Shown here: positions 14,221-22,915 of the stretch, piece by piece
How the letters are laid out: each line of letters begins with the position of its first letter
Position numbering within the stretch: the stretch's first letter is position 1
Assembly (NCBI GenBank): GCA_963760715.1
Contig: CAVXDY010000003.1
Location: 558,001-622,000, forward strand
DNA length: 64,000 nucleotides
Direction: 5' to 3'
Source: CAVXDY01 sp963760715
GTDB lineage: Bacteria > Actinomycetota > Thermoleophilia > Miltoncostaeales > Miltoncostaeaceae
Notes under the pieces: model-generated
Told to the model about the DNA's origin: nothing
Seen by the model: the letters and a program-made list of their open reading frames with translations, nothing else
Database searches by the model: none
Program-made: the position numbers and the translations under genes

Positions 14221-17200
14221 TCAGGCCAGGCAGCGCTCGCCGAAGAGGGTCTTGAGCTCGGCCACCAGGCCGTTGTCGCGGGGGTTGACCCGGAACTCCT
14301 CGCCCAGGCGCAGGCGGCGGCGCCGGCCGTCGGTGACGACGTCGAGGACGACCGGGGCGGGGCCCGCGTGGTTGACCAGCAGCCGCCGAAGATCGTCGAG
14401 CGGGGTCTGCGCGAGCCGGGCGGCGTCGATGCGCACCAGGAGGCGCTCCTCCTCCGCGCCCTCCTCGGGCGTGAACGCGCGGATGGTCTGGGCGACCAGC
14501 TTGGTCTCGCCCTCCCCCTTCTGGTCCACCCGGCCCGAGATGAGGATCATGGCGTCGGGCGTGAGCAGCTCGCGGGCCTCGGCGAGCACGGCGGGCACGA
14601 CCACCACCTCCACCGACCCCTCCAGGTCGTCGAGGCGCACGAACATCATGGGCTCGCCCCGGCGGGTGGTGATGCTCTTCAGGACCCCGATGAGGCCGCC
14701 CACGGTCACCGCCTCCCCGTCGGCGCGCTCGGCGAGGGCGGCGAGGCGGCAGGTGGTGGCGCGCGCGAGCTGCTGGCGGCAATCGTGGAGCGGGTGGCTC
14801 GAGACGTAGAGCCCGAGCGCCTCCTTCTCGGCGGCGAGCAGCTCGTCCCGCGGCATCTCGGCGGCTCCGACCGGCGGGTCGATCTCGGCGGGCGCCTCGA
14901 CGCCGTTGCCGCCCATCGACCCGAAGAGCGATTCCTGCCCGGCCGCCAGGTCGTTGCGCCGGCGGGCGGCCTGGCCCACGGCGGCGGGGAGCGCCTCGAG
15001 CATCCCCAGCCGGGTGGCGCCGGTGGAGTCGAGAGCGCCGCCGCGGATGAGGCTCTCCAGGGCGCGCTTGTTGACCTGGGCCTGGTCAACGCGACGGCAG
15101 AAGTCCCAGATCGACTCGAACGGGCCGCCCGCGTCGCGCGCGGCCAGGATCGCCGTGACCGCGTTCTCCCCCACGCCCTTGGTCGCCGTGAGGCCGAACC
15201 GGATCTCGCGGTCGCCCGTCACCCGGAAGTCGGCGCCGCTCTGGTTGACGTCGGGGGGGAGCACGGCGAGGTCCATCTCCGAGCACGCCGCCACGTAGAA
15301 GGGCACCCGGTCCTTGGTGTCCATCACCGAGCTCAGGAGCGAGGCCATGTACTCGGCCGGGTGGTTGGCCTTGAGGTAGGCCGTCCGGTAGGCCAGCAGC
15401 GCGTAGCAGGCCGCGTGGCTCTTGTTGAAGGAGTAGTCGCCCGCCGCCTCGCACAGGCGCCACAGGCTCTGGGCCACGGCGGGCGCGGTGCCGCTCTCCA
15501 CGGAGCCGTCGATGAAGGCGTCCTTCAACGAGGCCATCAGGACCTTGTCCTTCTTGCCCACGGCCTTGCGCAGGTCGTCCGCGCGGGCGGGCGAGAACCC
15601 GGCGATCTCGCGGGAGATCGCCATGAGCTGCTCCTGGTACACCGCGACGCCGTAGGTGAGGCCCGTGATCGACTCGAGCCGCGGGTCCTCGAAGGTCACC
15701 CGGGAGGGGTCGCGCTTGTTGCGCGCGTAGGTGCTGATGAAGGCCATGGGACCCGGGCGGTAGAGCGCGACCAGGGCGATCAGGTCGGCGAACTCCGTGG
15801 GGCGCACCTCGCGCAGCGCCTCGCGCATCCCGCTGGACTCGAACTGGAAGACGCCGATCGCCTCGCCCCGCGCGAGCATCTCGTACACCTTCGGGTCGTC
15901 CAGGGGCACGGTCTCGATGTCGAGCCGCTGCCCCGAGCGCTCCTCGATGAGGGCGAGGCAGCCCTCGATGACGTCCAGGTTTCGCAGCCCCAGGAAGTCC
16001 ATCTTCAGCAGGCCGAGGGCCTCGACGTCGTGGTCGGGGACCTGGGTCACCACGTTGCCCTCGTCGTCCAGGCGCACCGGGAGGTAGGAGGTGATGTCGC
16101 CGGGGGCGATCACGACGCCCGCCGCGTGGACGCCCTCGTTGCGCACCAGCCCCTCCAGGGGCAGGGCCGTGTCGATGATCTCCTTGGCGATCGGGTCGTC
16201 GGCGTAGGCCTGGGCGAGCTCCGTGCCCGGCTTCATCGCGTCGGCCAGCTTGATGCCGATGGGCCGCTCGGGGACGAGCTTGGCGATGCGGTCGACCTGG
16301 CCGTACGTGTGGCCCAGGACGCGGCCGGCGTCGCGCACCACCGCGCGGGCCAGCAGCTTGCCGAAGGTGCCGATGCGCGCCACCGCGCCGGTGCCGTACT
16401 TCTCGGTGACGTACTGCACCACACGGTCGCGGCCGGCCACCGAGAAGTCGGTGTCGATGTCGGGCATGCTCTTGCGCCCCGGGTTGAGGAAGCGCTCGAA
16501 CAGCAGCCCGTGGGCCAGCGGGTCGAGGTCGACGATCCGCAGCGCGTAGGCCACGAGGGAGCCGGCCGCCGAGCCGCGCCCCGGGCCCACGCCGACGCCG
16601 TTCTCGCGCGCCCAGCGCATGTAGTCCCACACGATCAGGAAGTAGCTGGCGAAGCCCATCTCGGCGATGACCGACAGCTCGAAGCGCAGGCGCTCGTCGG
16701 CCTCGGCCGGCGCCCCCTGCGGGTAGCGCCGGGCGATGCCCTCGCGGCACAGGCGGTCCAGGTACTGCTCGGGGGTGACCCCGCCGGGCACCGGGAAGCG
16801 CGGCAGCTTGACGTCGCCCAGCGGGAGCTCCAGGGCCGCGCAGCGCCCGGCGATCTCCAGCGATACCGGCAGCGCGTCGAGGAAGCCGGGCAGGGCCTCG
16901 GCCATCTCGGCGCCGGTCTTGAGGTAGAACTCCTTCGTCTGGAACTTGAAGCGGTTCGGGTTGCTCAGCAGGTCGCGCGTCTGGATGGCCAGGAGCGCCT
17001 CGTGGGCGTCGGCGTCCTCGCGGCAGGGGTAGTGGGCGTCGCAGGTGGCCACCATCGCCAGCCCGGTGTCGCCCGCCAGCCGGCGCAGGTGCTCGTTGAT
17101 GCCGGTCTGCATGTCCAGGCCGGCGTGCTGGATCTCCACGTAGACGTCGTCGCGGCCGAAGATCTGGGCGAGGGTGTCGAGCTCGGCGCGGGCCGCCCCG

Positions 17201-17661
17201 AGGTCGTCGCGCTCGAGGCTGGAGCACACCACGCCCGACAGGCAACCGGAGAGCGCGATGAGGCCGTCGGCGTGGCGCTCCATGAGCTCGTGCGAGATGC
17301 GCGGCTTGCGGTGGTAGCCCTCGAGGTAGCCGGCCGAGCAGAGCTTGATGAGGTTGTAGTAGCCCTCGGTCGTCTCGGCGAGGAGCGTCAGGTGGTTGCG
17401 CCGCTCGCGGGTGGGGCGCTCGCGGTGGTCGGGGACCACGTAGGCCTCGAGGCCGACGACCGGCGTGATGCCGCGCTTGGTCGCCTGCCGGTAGAGCTCG
17501 ACGGCGCCGCTCATGACCCCGTGGTCGGTGAGCGCGACGGCGCTCTGGCCGATCTGCTCGACCCGGTCGAGGAGCCGCTCGATCTTGCACGCCCCGTCCA
17601 GGACCGAGTAGTCGGAGTGGACGTGGAGGTGCGCGAAGGGCGGGTCGGGGGCGGCCGGCAT
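14221..17661 (-). CDS. dnaE: DNA polymerase III subunit alpha (DnaE)
   Basis: 1146 residues, the replicative polymerase catalytic subunit. An N-terminal PHP domain (HLHVHSDYSVLDGA at about 10-23; LTDHG; CDAHY) is followed by the polymerase core, with GPGRGSAAGSLVAY and the catalytic PDIDTDFS, then the YQEQLMAI and NKSHAACYALLAYRTAYLK fingers, a helix-hairpin-helix tandem (about 830-860), and a C-terminal OB fold (VGGLIGVLKSITTRRGEPMM begins it). Length is typical for DnaE1. The ATG at 17661 is chosen because it just precedes the PHP domain; an upstream GTG at 17712 is possible. Confidence 0.97.
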   Translation of the reverse strand: MPAAPDPPFAHLHVHSDYSVLDGACKIERLLDRVEQIGQSAVALTDHGVMSGAVELYRQATKRGITPVVGLEAYVVPDHRERPTRERRNHLTLLAETTEGYYNLIKLCSAGYLEGYHRKPRISHELMERHADGLIALSGCLSGVVCSSLERDDLGAARAELDTLAQIFGRDDVYVEIQHAGLDMQTGINEHLRRLAGDTGLAMVATCDAHYPCREDADAHEALLAIQTRDLLSNPNRFKFQTKEFYLKTGAEMAEALPGFLDALPVSLEIAGRCAALELPLGDVKLPRFPVPGGVTPEQYLDRLCREGIARRYPQGAPAEADERLRFELSVIAEMGFASYFLIVWDYMRWARENGVGVGPGRGSAAGSLVAYALRIVDLDPLAHGLLFERFLNPGRKSMPDIDTDFSVAGRDRVVQYVTEKYGTGAVARIGTFGKLLARAVVRDAGRVLGHTYGQVDRIAKLVPERPIGIKLADAMKPGTELAQAYADDPIAKEIIDTALPLEGLVRNEGVHAAGVVIAPGDITSYLPVRLDDEGNVVTQVPDHDVEALGLLKMDFLGLRNLDVIEGCLALIEERSGQRLDIETVPLDDPKVYEMLARGEAIGVFQFESSGMREALREVRPTEFADLIALVALYRPGPMAFISTYARNKRDPSRVTFEDPRLESITGLTYGVAVYQEQLMAISREIAGFSPARADDLRKAVGKKDKVLMASLKDAFIDGSVESGTAPAVAQSLWRLCEAAGDYSFNKSHAACYALLAYRTAYLKANHPAEYMASLLSSVMDTKDRVPFYVAACSEMDLAVLPPDVNQSGADFRVTGDREIRFGLTATKGVGENAVTAILAARDAGGPFESIWDFCRRVDQAQVNKRALESLIRGGALDSTGATRLGMLEALPAAVGQAARRRNDLAAGQESLFGSMGGNGVEAPAEIDPPVGAAEMPRDELLAAEKEALGLYVSSHPLHDCRQQLARATTCRLAALAERADGEAVTVGGLIGVLKSITTRRGEPMMFVRLDDLEGSVEVVVVPAVLAEARELLTPDAMILISGRVDQKGEGETKLVAQTIRAFTPEEGAEEERLLVRIDAARLAQTPLDDLRRLLVNHAGPAPVVLDVVTDGRRRRLRLGEEFRVNPRDNGLVAELKTLFGERCLA

Positions 17662-17769
17662 CGGGGCGGTCAGGCTCGCATACGCGCGCGGAGGGCGGCA
17701 AGGAACGACCACGCGCGGTGCGGGCTGTTTCGCCGCACCCTGCCGCGATGGATGGTGGAGGCCACCTCC

Positions 17770-18403
17770 TCAGGCTACCGGGTCGAATCGGACGTCCCGC
17801 GGCCCCGTCCCGGGCTCGATCAGCCCCAGCAGCGCGTGTCCCTCCCGCGCCACGGAGGCCCGCCGCGAGACCGTGAGCCGGCGCAGGTGCCGCACCACCA
17901 GGACCGCGCCGCCGTCCCCGCGCTCCTCGCGGTCCACCCGCCACGTGCCGAGCAGCGCACCGTCAACCAGGACCGAGCCGGCCACGCGGCCCGGCGCCGC
18001 GGAGAGGCGGCGCCGGTCGTCCTCCGACACGAACCGCGAGCGGTCCGCGTGCGAGAGCAGCAGGTTGTCGTACTCCGGCAGGAAGCGGGGCGGCGCCGGC
18101 GTGTCGGGATCGGGCCGGGGCGCGCGGGGCAGATCGAGCAGCTCGCGCCCCCGCTCGTCCCGGAACGCCCGCAGGCCGGGACGCAGCCGGTCGAAGACCT
18201 CGCGGAAGCCCGTCAGGCGCGACCACGCCGCGACGTCGGCGGCGGAGGCCGGCCCGAAGGCAGGGGTCGCGCGGCTGCTGGGCCTGGAGGCCCACCAGGT
18301 GCGCCACGGCGTCGCGTGGCGGCAGGTCCGCGCGATCCAGCAGGAGCTGGCGCGCGAGGGTCGCCCGGCCGAGCGCGCGCGGGCTGAGGACCTCGGTCGG
18401 CAC
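17770..18403 (-). pseudogene. Winged-helix DNA-binding protein (HTH_42 family), internally deleted
   Basis: The N-terminal part (from GTG 18403: VPTEVLSPRALGRATLARQL, then HLVGLQAQQPRDP) is in one frame, and the C-terminal part (PASAADVAAWSRLTG, FLPEYDNLLLSHADRSRF, SVLVDGALLGTWRV) in another. The middle third of the family, including the usual MRGTxHL region, is missing at the junction near 18270. Intact members have about 350 residues; about 210 codons remain. The start follows GATTAT by six bases, so the promoter is still intact. Loss of the core and the frame change make this a pseudogene. Confidence 0.7.
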
Positions 18404-18409
18404 GGTCGC

Positions 18410-18416
18410 ATAATCT
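18410..18416. promoter_or_regulatory. Overlapping divergent -10 boxes
   Basis: Minus strand GATTAT (18415-18410) lies six bases before the GTG at 18403; plus strand TAATCT (18411-18416) lies six bases before the ATG at 18423. The two boxes overlap within seven bases, so one near-symmetric AT-rich core could drive both genes, with only 19 bases between the start codons. Confidence 0.5.
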
Positions 18417-18422
18417 CGCCCC

Positions 18423-18581
18423 ATGCCGGTCGCCGGGTCCATGCCGCCGGCGTTCGCCGCCGAGCTCGACCGGCGGGTGCGCCGCATCGTCTGGTGCACG
18501 ACGGCCACCGTCGACGCCCGCGGCCGGTCACGGACCCGGCGTGCCGGGAACGGATCGGGGCGGGCGGGCGGCGGCGCGTGA
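18423..18581 (+). pseudogene. Remnant of a pyridoxamine-5'-phosphate-oxidase-family gene
   Basis: 52 codons. The first ~38 residues (FAAELDRRVRRIVWCTTATV, then DARGRSRTR) resemble the first helix and strand of FMN-binding split-barrel proteins, in which GRPRTR is followed by about 100 more residues. Here the frame runs into low-complexity codons and stops as GTGA on the next gene. It looks like a truncated N-terminus with an intact leaderless promoter. Assignment rests on a short segment. Confidence 0.45.
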
Positions 18582-19213
18582 CGACGCGGGACGTGGACAC
18601 CCCGCAGGGCCCGGCGCGGGTCCACCTCCACCTCGTGGACGAGCCGGAGGCCGCGCTGGTGCTCGGTCACGGCGCCGGAGGCGGTGTGGCGGCGCGGGAC
18701 CTGGTCGCGGTGACCGAGGCGGCGCGCGCCGACGGGATCGGCGTCGTCCTCGTCGAGCAGCCCTACCGCGTCGCCGGGCGGCGCTCTCCGGCGCCGGCGC
18801 CCCGGCTCGACGCCGCGTGGACCGCGGTGGCCGGGGACCTGGTCGCGCGGGAGCTCCGCGGCCTGCCACTGGTCGTGGGCGGCCGGTCGTCGGGGGCGCG
18901 GGTGGCCTGCCGCACCGCGGAGGCGACCGGCGCCGTTGGCGTGATCTGCCTCGCGTTCCCGCTCCAGCCGCCTCCGCGCCGGTCCGCGACCGGGCCGGCG
19001 CCGAGCCGCCTGCCCGAGCTCGAGGGGGTGAGCGTCCCGGTGCTGGTCGTGCAGGGCGAGCGGGACCCGTTCGGAATCCCGCCGGCGGCCGCGGGCCGGA
19101 CGGTGGCGCTGGTGCCGGGGGACCACAGCCTGAGGGCCGACCTCGTGGCGGTGGCCGCCGCGGCGCGGTCCTGGCTCCGCGGCGTGCTGCACCCGGTGGC
19201 CGCGGGCGGCTGA
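18578..19213 (+). CDS. Alpha/beta hydrolase (KANL3/Tex30-like)
   Basis: 211 residues. LVLGHGAGGG is the oxyanion strand, VVGGRSSGARVAC carries the nucleophile Ser in GxSxG, VQGERDPFG the acid and PGDHSLR the His of the triad. This matches the small serine-hydrolase family related to Tex30/KANL3, whose natural substrates are unknown. The GTG at 18578 overlaps the TGA of the upstream remnant ORF. Confidence 0.82.
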   Translation: MTTRDVDTPQGPARVHLHLVDEPEAALVLGHGAGGGVAARDLVAVTEAARADGIGVVLVEQPYRVAGRRSPAPAPRLDAAWTAVAGDLVARELRGLPLVVGGRSSGARVACRTAEATGAVGVICLAFPLQPPPRRSATGPAPSRLPELEGVSVPVLVVQGERDPFGIPPAAAGRTVALVPGDHSLRADLVAVAAAARSWLRGVLHPVAAGG

Positions 19214-19289
19214 CCCGTCCGCGGCTCGCGGCGCGAGACGGTCGTCTCGCGCTCCGATCCGCCCCTTCCCCGGGGCGCCGCGGCGATCG

Positions 19290-19295
19290 TAGGGT
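19290..19295 (+). promoter_or_regulatory. Predicted -10 box of the SnoaL-like gene
   Basis: TAGGGT, with a start codon 31 bases further and a clear GGTGGAGG Shine-Dalgarno. This is a leadered promoter, in contrast to the N6 leaderless class. Confidence 0.4.
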
Positions 19296-19326
19296 CGGGC
19301 TCCGGCACAGTCGAAGGGGGTGGAGG

Positions 19327-19749
19327 ATGAGCGACGCGACGGCGGTTGCGGACCGCCTGCTCCAGGCGTTCAACCAGGCCGACTGGGGCACGTTCCGTGC
19401 CGGCCTGGCCGATGACGCGGTGTACGTCGAGGCCGGCACCGGCCGGCGGATCGAGGGAGCCGACGCCTACCTGGCCCTCTGCCAGAGCTGGAAGGCGGCG
19501 CTGCCCGACGTGCAGGGCACCGTGGAGCGCGTCCTCGCCGACGGGAGCACGGTGGCGCAGGAGGTCACCTGGCGGGGCACCCACGCCGGGCCCCTCGAGA
19601 CGCCCGGCGGGACCGTCCCGCCGACCGGCGCCAGCGTGACGGTGCCGGCGACCCTCTGGATGAGCGTGAGCGGCGACGCGGTGGCCGAGGTCCATCACCA
19701 CCTGGACGTGCTGACGCTCCTCGCCCAGATCGGGGCCCTGCCCGCGTAG
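19327..19749 (+). CDS. SnoaL-like / NTF2-fold ester cyclase family protein
   Basis: 140 residues with an N-terminal helix pair (DRLLQAFNQADWGTFRAGL), EAGTGRRIEGADAYLALCQSW, and three strands ending in AEVHHHLDVLTLLAQIG. This is the SnoaL-like ester cyclase layout. No substrate can be assigned. Strong Shine-Dalgarno before the ATG. It meets the next gene tail to tail with one base between the stops. Confidence 0.85.
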   Translation: MSDATAVADRLLQAFNQADWGTFRAGLADDAVYVEAGTGRRIEGADAYLALCQSWKAALPDVQGTVERVLADGSTVAQEVTWRGTHAGPLETPGGTVPPTGASVTVPATLWMSVSGDAVAEVHHHLDVLTLLAQIGALPA

Positions 19750-19750
19750 C

Positions 19751-19876
19751 TCAGCCGCCGGGGGGCGGCACCACGCCGATCTGGATCATCAGCGACAAGT
19801 ACTCGTCGCGGCGCGCCGGGTCGTTGAAGCGGTCGATCGCCGTGCGGGCGGTCAACCCGATCTCGTCGGGCGTCAT
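19751..19876 (-). CDS. 41-residue SnoaL-like N-terminal fragment
   Basis: ATG at 19876 overlaps the upstream TGA and has AGGAGAGG before it. The sequence TARTAIDRFNDPARRDEYLS resembles the first helix of SnoaL-like proteins, where it is normally followed by ~100 more residues. Here it stops after VVPPPGG. Either a truncated remnant at the end of the argG operon or a small functional protein. It faces the full-length SnoaL-like gene. Confidence 0.5.
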   Translation of the reverse strand: MTPDEIGLTARTAIDRFNDPARRDEYLSLMIQIGVVPPPGG

Positions 19877-20499
19877 CACCTCTCCTCCTTGATCTCTGCC
19901 AGCACCACCCCCCACGGACCGCCGAGGGCGAAGTAGCGCCCGTCCGACGACCAGGCCGCCGCCCGGGCTCCGCGCACCCACCGGACGATGGCGCGGTCCG
20001 ACTCGCGCACCAGCGCGATCACGTCGAGGCGGCCCTCGCGCGTGTAGACCGCCGTCACGCCCCCGTCCGGCGCGGCGACCCCGGTGAGCTCGTCGTCTCC
20101 GAGCGCCGCGGGGTGGAGGGGGCCGGGGAGGCCGGCGGCGGGATCGTCGGCGGGGCGCTCCTCGGCGGCCAGCGCCAGGCCGGGCAGGGACCAGGCGCGG
20201 ATGACGTAGGGGCTCACACCTCGGAGCACCCCCTCACCGGCCTCGAAGCTCAGGGCCAGGGCCGGCTCGCGCGCCGCGGCGATCACGGTCAGCGGGCCGA
20301 GGCCGGCGACGCGCACACCGGGGTCGATGCCGGCGAGCGGGCGGCCGATGTCGGGCGGCGGCGACAGCATGAGCCCGGTGGGCGGCTGCGCCCGGCGACG
20401 GCCGGGACGGCCGGCCTGCGCGAAGACGGAGCTCACCACGCTCCACGGGCCGGGGTCGTCGCGCAGCACCTCGGGCGGCGGGAGCGGGCGTGTGCTCAT
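19876..20499 (-). CDS. Hypothetical protein, beta-propeller-like
   Basis: 207 residues starting at an ATG that overlaps the previous TGA. Strand-rich sequence with repeating tryptophan/serine motifs near the end (RAAAWSSDGRYFALGGPWGVVLAE) similar to WD40-type blades, and a conserved GLMLSPPPDIGRPLAG segment. No catalytic motif or signal. It is the third member of a coupled set after argG and the WD40-like gene and probably works with the latter. Confidence 0.65.
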   Translation of the reverse strand: MSTRPLPPPEVLRDDPGPWSVVSSVFAQAGRPGRRRAQPPTGLMLSPPPDIGRPLAGIDPGVRVAGLGPLTVIAAAREPALALSFEAGEGVLRGVSPYVIRAWSLPGLALAAEERPADDPAAGLPGPLHPAALGDDELTGVAAPDGGVTAVYTREGRLDVIALVRESDRAIVRWVRGARAAAWSSDGRYFALGGPWGVVLAEIKEER

Positions 20500-21453
20500 C
20501 AGTCCTCCTCGAAGGGTGTCAACCAGGCGCAGCCCCAGTCGCCGCCGACCATCAGCCCGTCGCCGGCGGGCGACAGGGCGATGAGGCGCGCGCCCTCCAC
20601 ACGGCGGGCAAGCGTGCCGTCCTCGGCGCGCAGGAGGCAGGCGGCCGGCGCCTCGCCGGCGGGGGTGCCCAGGGCCACCAGCGCGCCGTCGGGCGACAGG
20701 GCGGGCGGGCCGGAGCCCGGCAGGGGGGTCGGCCATGCGGCCAGGGGCTCGGACGCACCGGCCTCCCAGACGCTGATCGAACCGTCCTCGTGGCCGGCGG
20801 CCAGACGGGATCCCGCCGCCGCGGCCGACAGGGACACGATGGGCGAGCCGGGCACCGGATCCCCGCCCGGCGCGACCACGCCGGCGCCGGCGGCCGCCAC
20901 GAGGGCGCCCGTCGGCGGCGTAACACAGCGCCGCGGGGACGCCGGCGTGGCGGGCGACCGGCTCCGGCGTCCCGAGGTCCCACTCCTCCACCCCACCGTC
21001 GACCACCGCCGCGACGCGGCGCCCGTCGGCCCGGAGCGCGACCGGGCCGTCGCCCAGGCCGGCCGCCACGTCGCCCAGGCTGGGCAGCACGACCACCCGC
21101 CAGCCGTCGTCGGCGTGGAGGAGGCCGGCGTTGGCGCCGGGGGCGCCGACGGCCCGGTCGAGGCCGGGCGGACGGCGGTCGTGGACGACCGCCATGCCGG
21201 GGATCGTCATGGTGAACGCGACCCCGGGGGCCAGCGCGAGCGCGAGCTTGCCGCCGGCCACCACGACCGCCTCGCGCACCACCGCCGGAGCCCCGGCGCG
21301 CAGGCGCAGCGGGGGGCCCTCGTCGGGCGCCGCGCCCGCCGGGGTCGGGGCCGCCGTCAGCCGCAGGCCGCGATGGCCGCGGAACTCCACCCGCGAGAAC
21401 GCCGGGACGGCGGCCGGGTCGATCGGGAGGATGGGCGGCCCGCTGCGCCTCAT
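20499..21453 (-). pseudogene. WD40-like beta-propeller protein, single-base frameshift
   Basis: The first ~180 codons run in one frame (through HAGVPAALCYAADG) and the remainder in another (GALVAAAGAGVV, then LAAGHEDGSISVWEAG, ALSPDGALVALG). Removing one G from the GGG at 20908-20910 (CCC on the plus strand) joins them into a ~317-residue protein with WD40-type blades. Total length is 3n+1, consistent with a single extra base. ATG overlaps the argG stop as ATGA. An assembly error is as likely as true decay, since both halves remain well conserved. Confidence 0.65.
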
Positions 21454-22712
21454 CCCTTCTCCCGCGCCTCGGCGATGCGGTAGGCCATGCGGCTCTGGAG
21501 CGAGAAGAGCTCGATGAAGCCCGGGGCGGCCGCCTGGGAGAAGGAGGCGTCCGCGTTGAAGGTGGCCAGGCCGCGGTCGTAGATCGCGTTGGGGGAGCTG
21601 CGCGTGACGGCCGTCGCGGTGCCCTTGTAGAGGCGCATCGTGATCCGCCCCTCGACCCGCCGGTTGACGTGCTCCATGAACGCGTTGAGGTCGGCCAGCA
21701 GGGGCTCGTACCAGAGCCCCTCGTAGGCGAGCTGCGCCCAGAGGGCGTCGAGCTGGGGCTTCAGGGCGTTCTCGCGCCCGGTGCAGACGAGCTTCTCGAG
21801 CTCGCGGTGCGCCGTGAGGATCACCTCGGCGGCCGGCACCTCGTAGATGTCGCGCACCTTCAGGCCCACGACCCGGTCCTCGATGTGGTCCACGATGCCC
21901 ACGCCGTTGCGCGCGGCCACCTCGGCCACCCGGCGGATGAGCTCCACCAGGCCCAGCTCCTCGTCGTCGAGGCTCGACGGCAGCCCGTCGCGGAAGCCGA
22001 TGGCGATCTCCTCGGGCCGGTCGGGGGCCCGCTGGGGGGGCGTGACGAGCTGGAAGACGTCCTCCGGCGGAGGCCGGTCGAGGTCCTCGATGGTCCCGCC
22101 CTCGCTCGAGCGGCCCCAGAGGTTGTCGTCGATCGAGTAGGGGCGCTCGACGGTGGACGTGACCGGGATGCCGTGCTCCTGCGCGTAGGCGATCTCCTCG
22201 TCACGGCCCATCTGCCACTCGCGCACCGGCGCGATCACCTTCAGGTCGGGCGCCAGGGTCGCGACCGTCGCCTCGATGCGCACCTGGTCGTTCCCCTTGC
22301 CCGTGCAGCCGTGGGCGATGGTGTCGGCCCCGTGCTCGCGGGCCGCGTCACAGGCCAGCTTGGCCAGAAGGGGGCGGCCGAGCGTGGTGAAGAGCGGGTA
22401 GCCGCCCTGGTAGCGGCCGTTCGCCCGGATCGCCGGGGCGACGTAGTCGCGGGCGAACTCCTCCTTGGCGTCCACGACGAGGCTCTCCACCGCGCCCAGG
22501 TCGAGCGCCTTCTGGCGCACGGCGTCGAAGTCGTCGTCCGGCTGCCCCAGGTCGACGCACAGCGCCACCACCTCGGCGTCGTACTCGTCCTGGATCCACT
22601 TGAGCATCACCGACGTGTCCAGGCCGCCCGAGTACAGGAGCACCACGCGGTGCACCTCGTGAGGCAGCGCGAGGTAGCTCGCGACGGGCGGGGCGGGGCG
22701 GTGCTCGGGCAA
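21450..22712 (-). CDS. argG: Argininosuccinate synthase
   Basis: 420 residues. Joins citrulline and aspartate with ATP in arginine synthesis. The N-type P-loop LLYSGGLDTSV, HGCTGKGNDQVR, ERPYSIDDNLWGR and RSSPNAIYD are all present. The TTG at 22712 is chosen because GGAGGA lies six bases upstream. Upstream -10 TAGACT at 22750-22745. It leads a coupled set with three small unknown genes. Other arginine genes are 5 to 14 kb away. Confidence 0.96.
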   Translation of the reverse strand: MPEHRPAPPVASYLALPHEVHRVVLLYSGGLDTSVMLKWIQDEYDAEVVALCVDLGQPDDDFDAVRQKALDLGAVESLVVDAKEEFARDYVAPAIRANGRYQGGYPLFTTLGRPLLAKLACDAAREHGADTIAHGCTGKGNDQVRIEATVATLAPDLKVIAPVREWQMGRDEEIAYAQEHGIPVTSTVERPYSIDDNLWGRSSEGGTIEDLDRPPPEDVFQLVTPPQRAPDRPEEIAIGFRDGLPSSLDDEELGLVELIRRVAEVAARNGVGIVDHIEDRVVGLKVRDIYEVPAAEVILTAHRELEKLVCTGRENALKPQLDALWAQLAYEGLWYEPLLADLNAFMEHVNRRVEGRITMRLYKGTATAVTRSSPNAIYDRGLATFNADASFSQAAAPGFIELFSLQSRMAYRIAEAREKG

Positions 22713-22744
22713 CGGCGTTCCTCCGGTCGGATGGGCCGCCGCGC

Positions 22745-22750
22745 AGTCTA
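22745..22750 (-). promoter_or_regulatory. Predicted -10 box of argG
   Basis: TAGACT on the minus strand, 32 bases before the TTG start, with GGAGGA in the leader. Confidence 0.45.
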
Positions 22751-22915
22751 GTGCCGCCGCGCCCGCCGCCCGTGGCTCCCACCCGAGCGAGGGGTGGTCA
22801 ACCGGCGAACTCGACGTTCGGGGGTAACGGCTCTCCGCGGACCTCGCGTATACCGGTGATAGGCGATGGACGTCATCTCGACATCGATATCCCCGATCCC
22901 CCATCGTTCGGACGC

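Noticed and set aside
15086..17944. 952-codon minus-strand frame overlapping dnaE
   Set aside because: Wrong frame of dnaE; residue composition is typical of a shifted GC-rich gene.
14101..18387. Very long plus-strand open frame (1428 codons) opposite dnaE
   Set aside because: It is the antisense shadow of dnaE; the sequence is Gly/Arg/Ala/His-rich with no domain, as expected when GC-rich codons are read in reverse.
18577..19749. Fusion of the alpha/beta hydrolase and SnoaL-like gene in one plus-strand frame
   Set aside because: The hydrolase ends at TGA 19211-19213 and the SnoaL gene has its own -10 box and Shine-Dalgarno; the apparent joint frame is a different reading phase.
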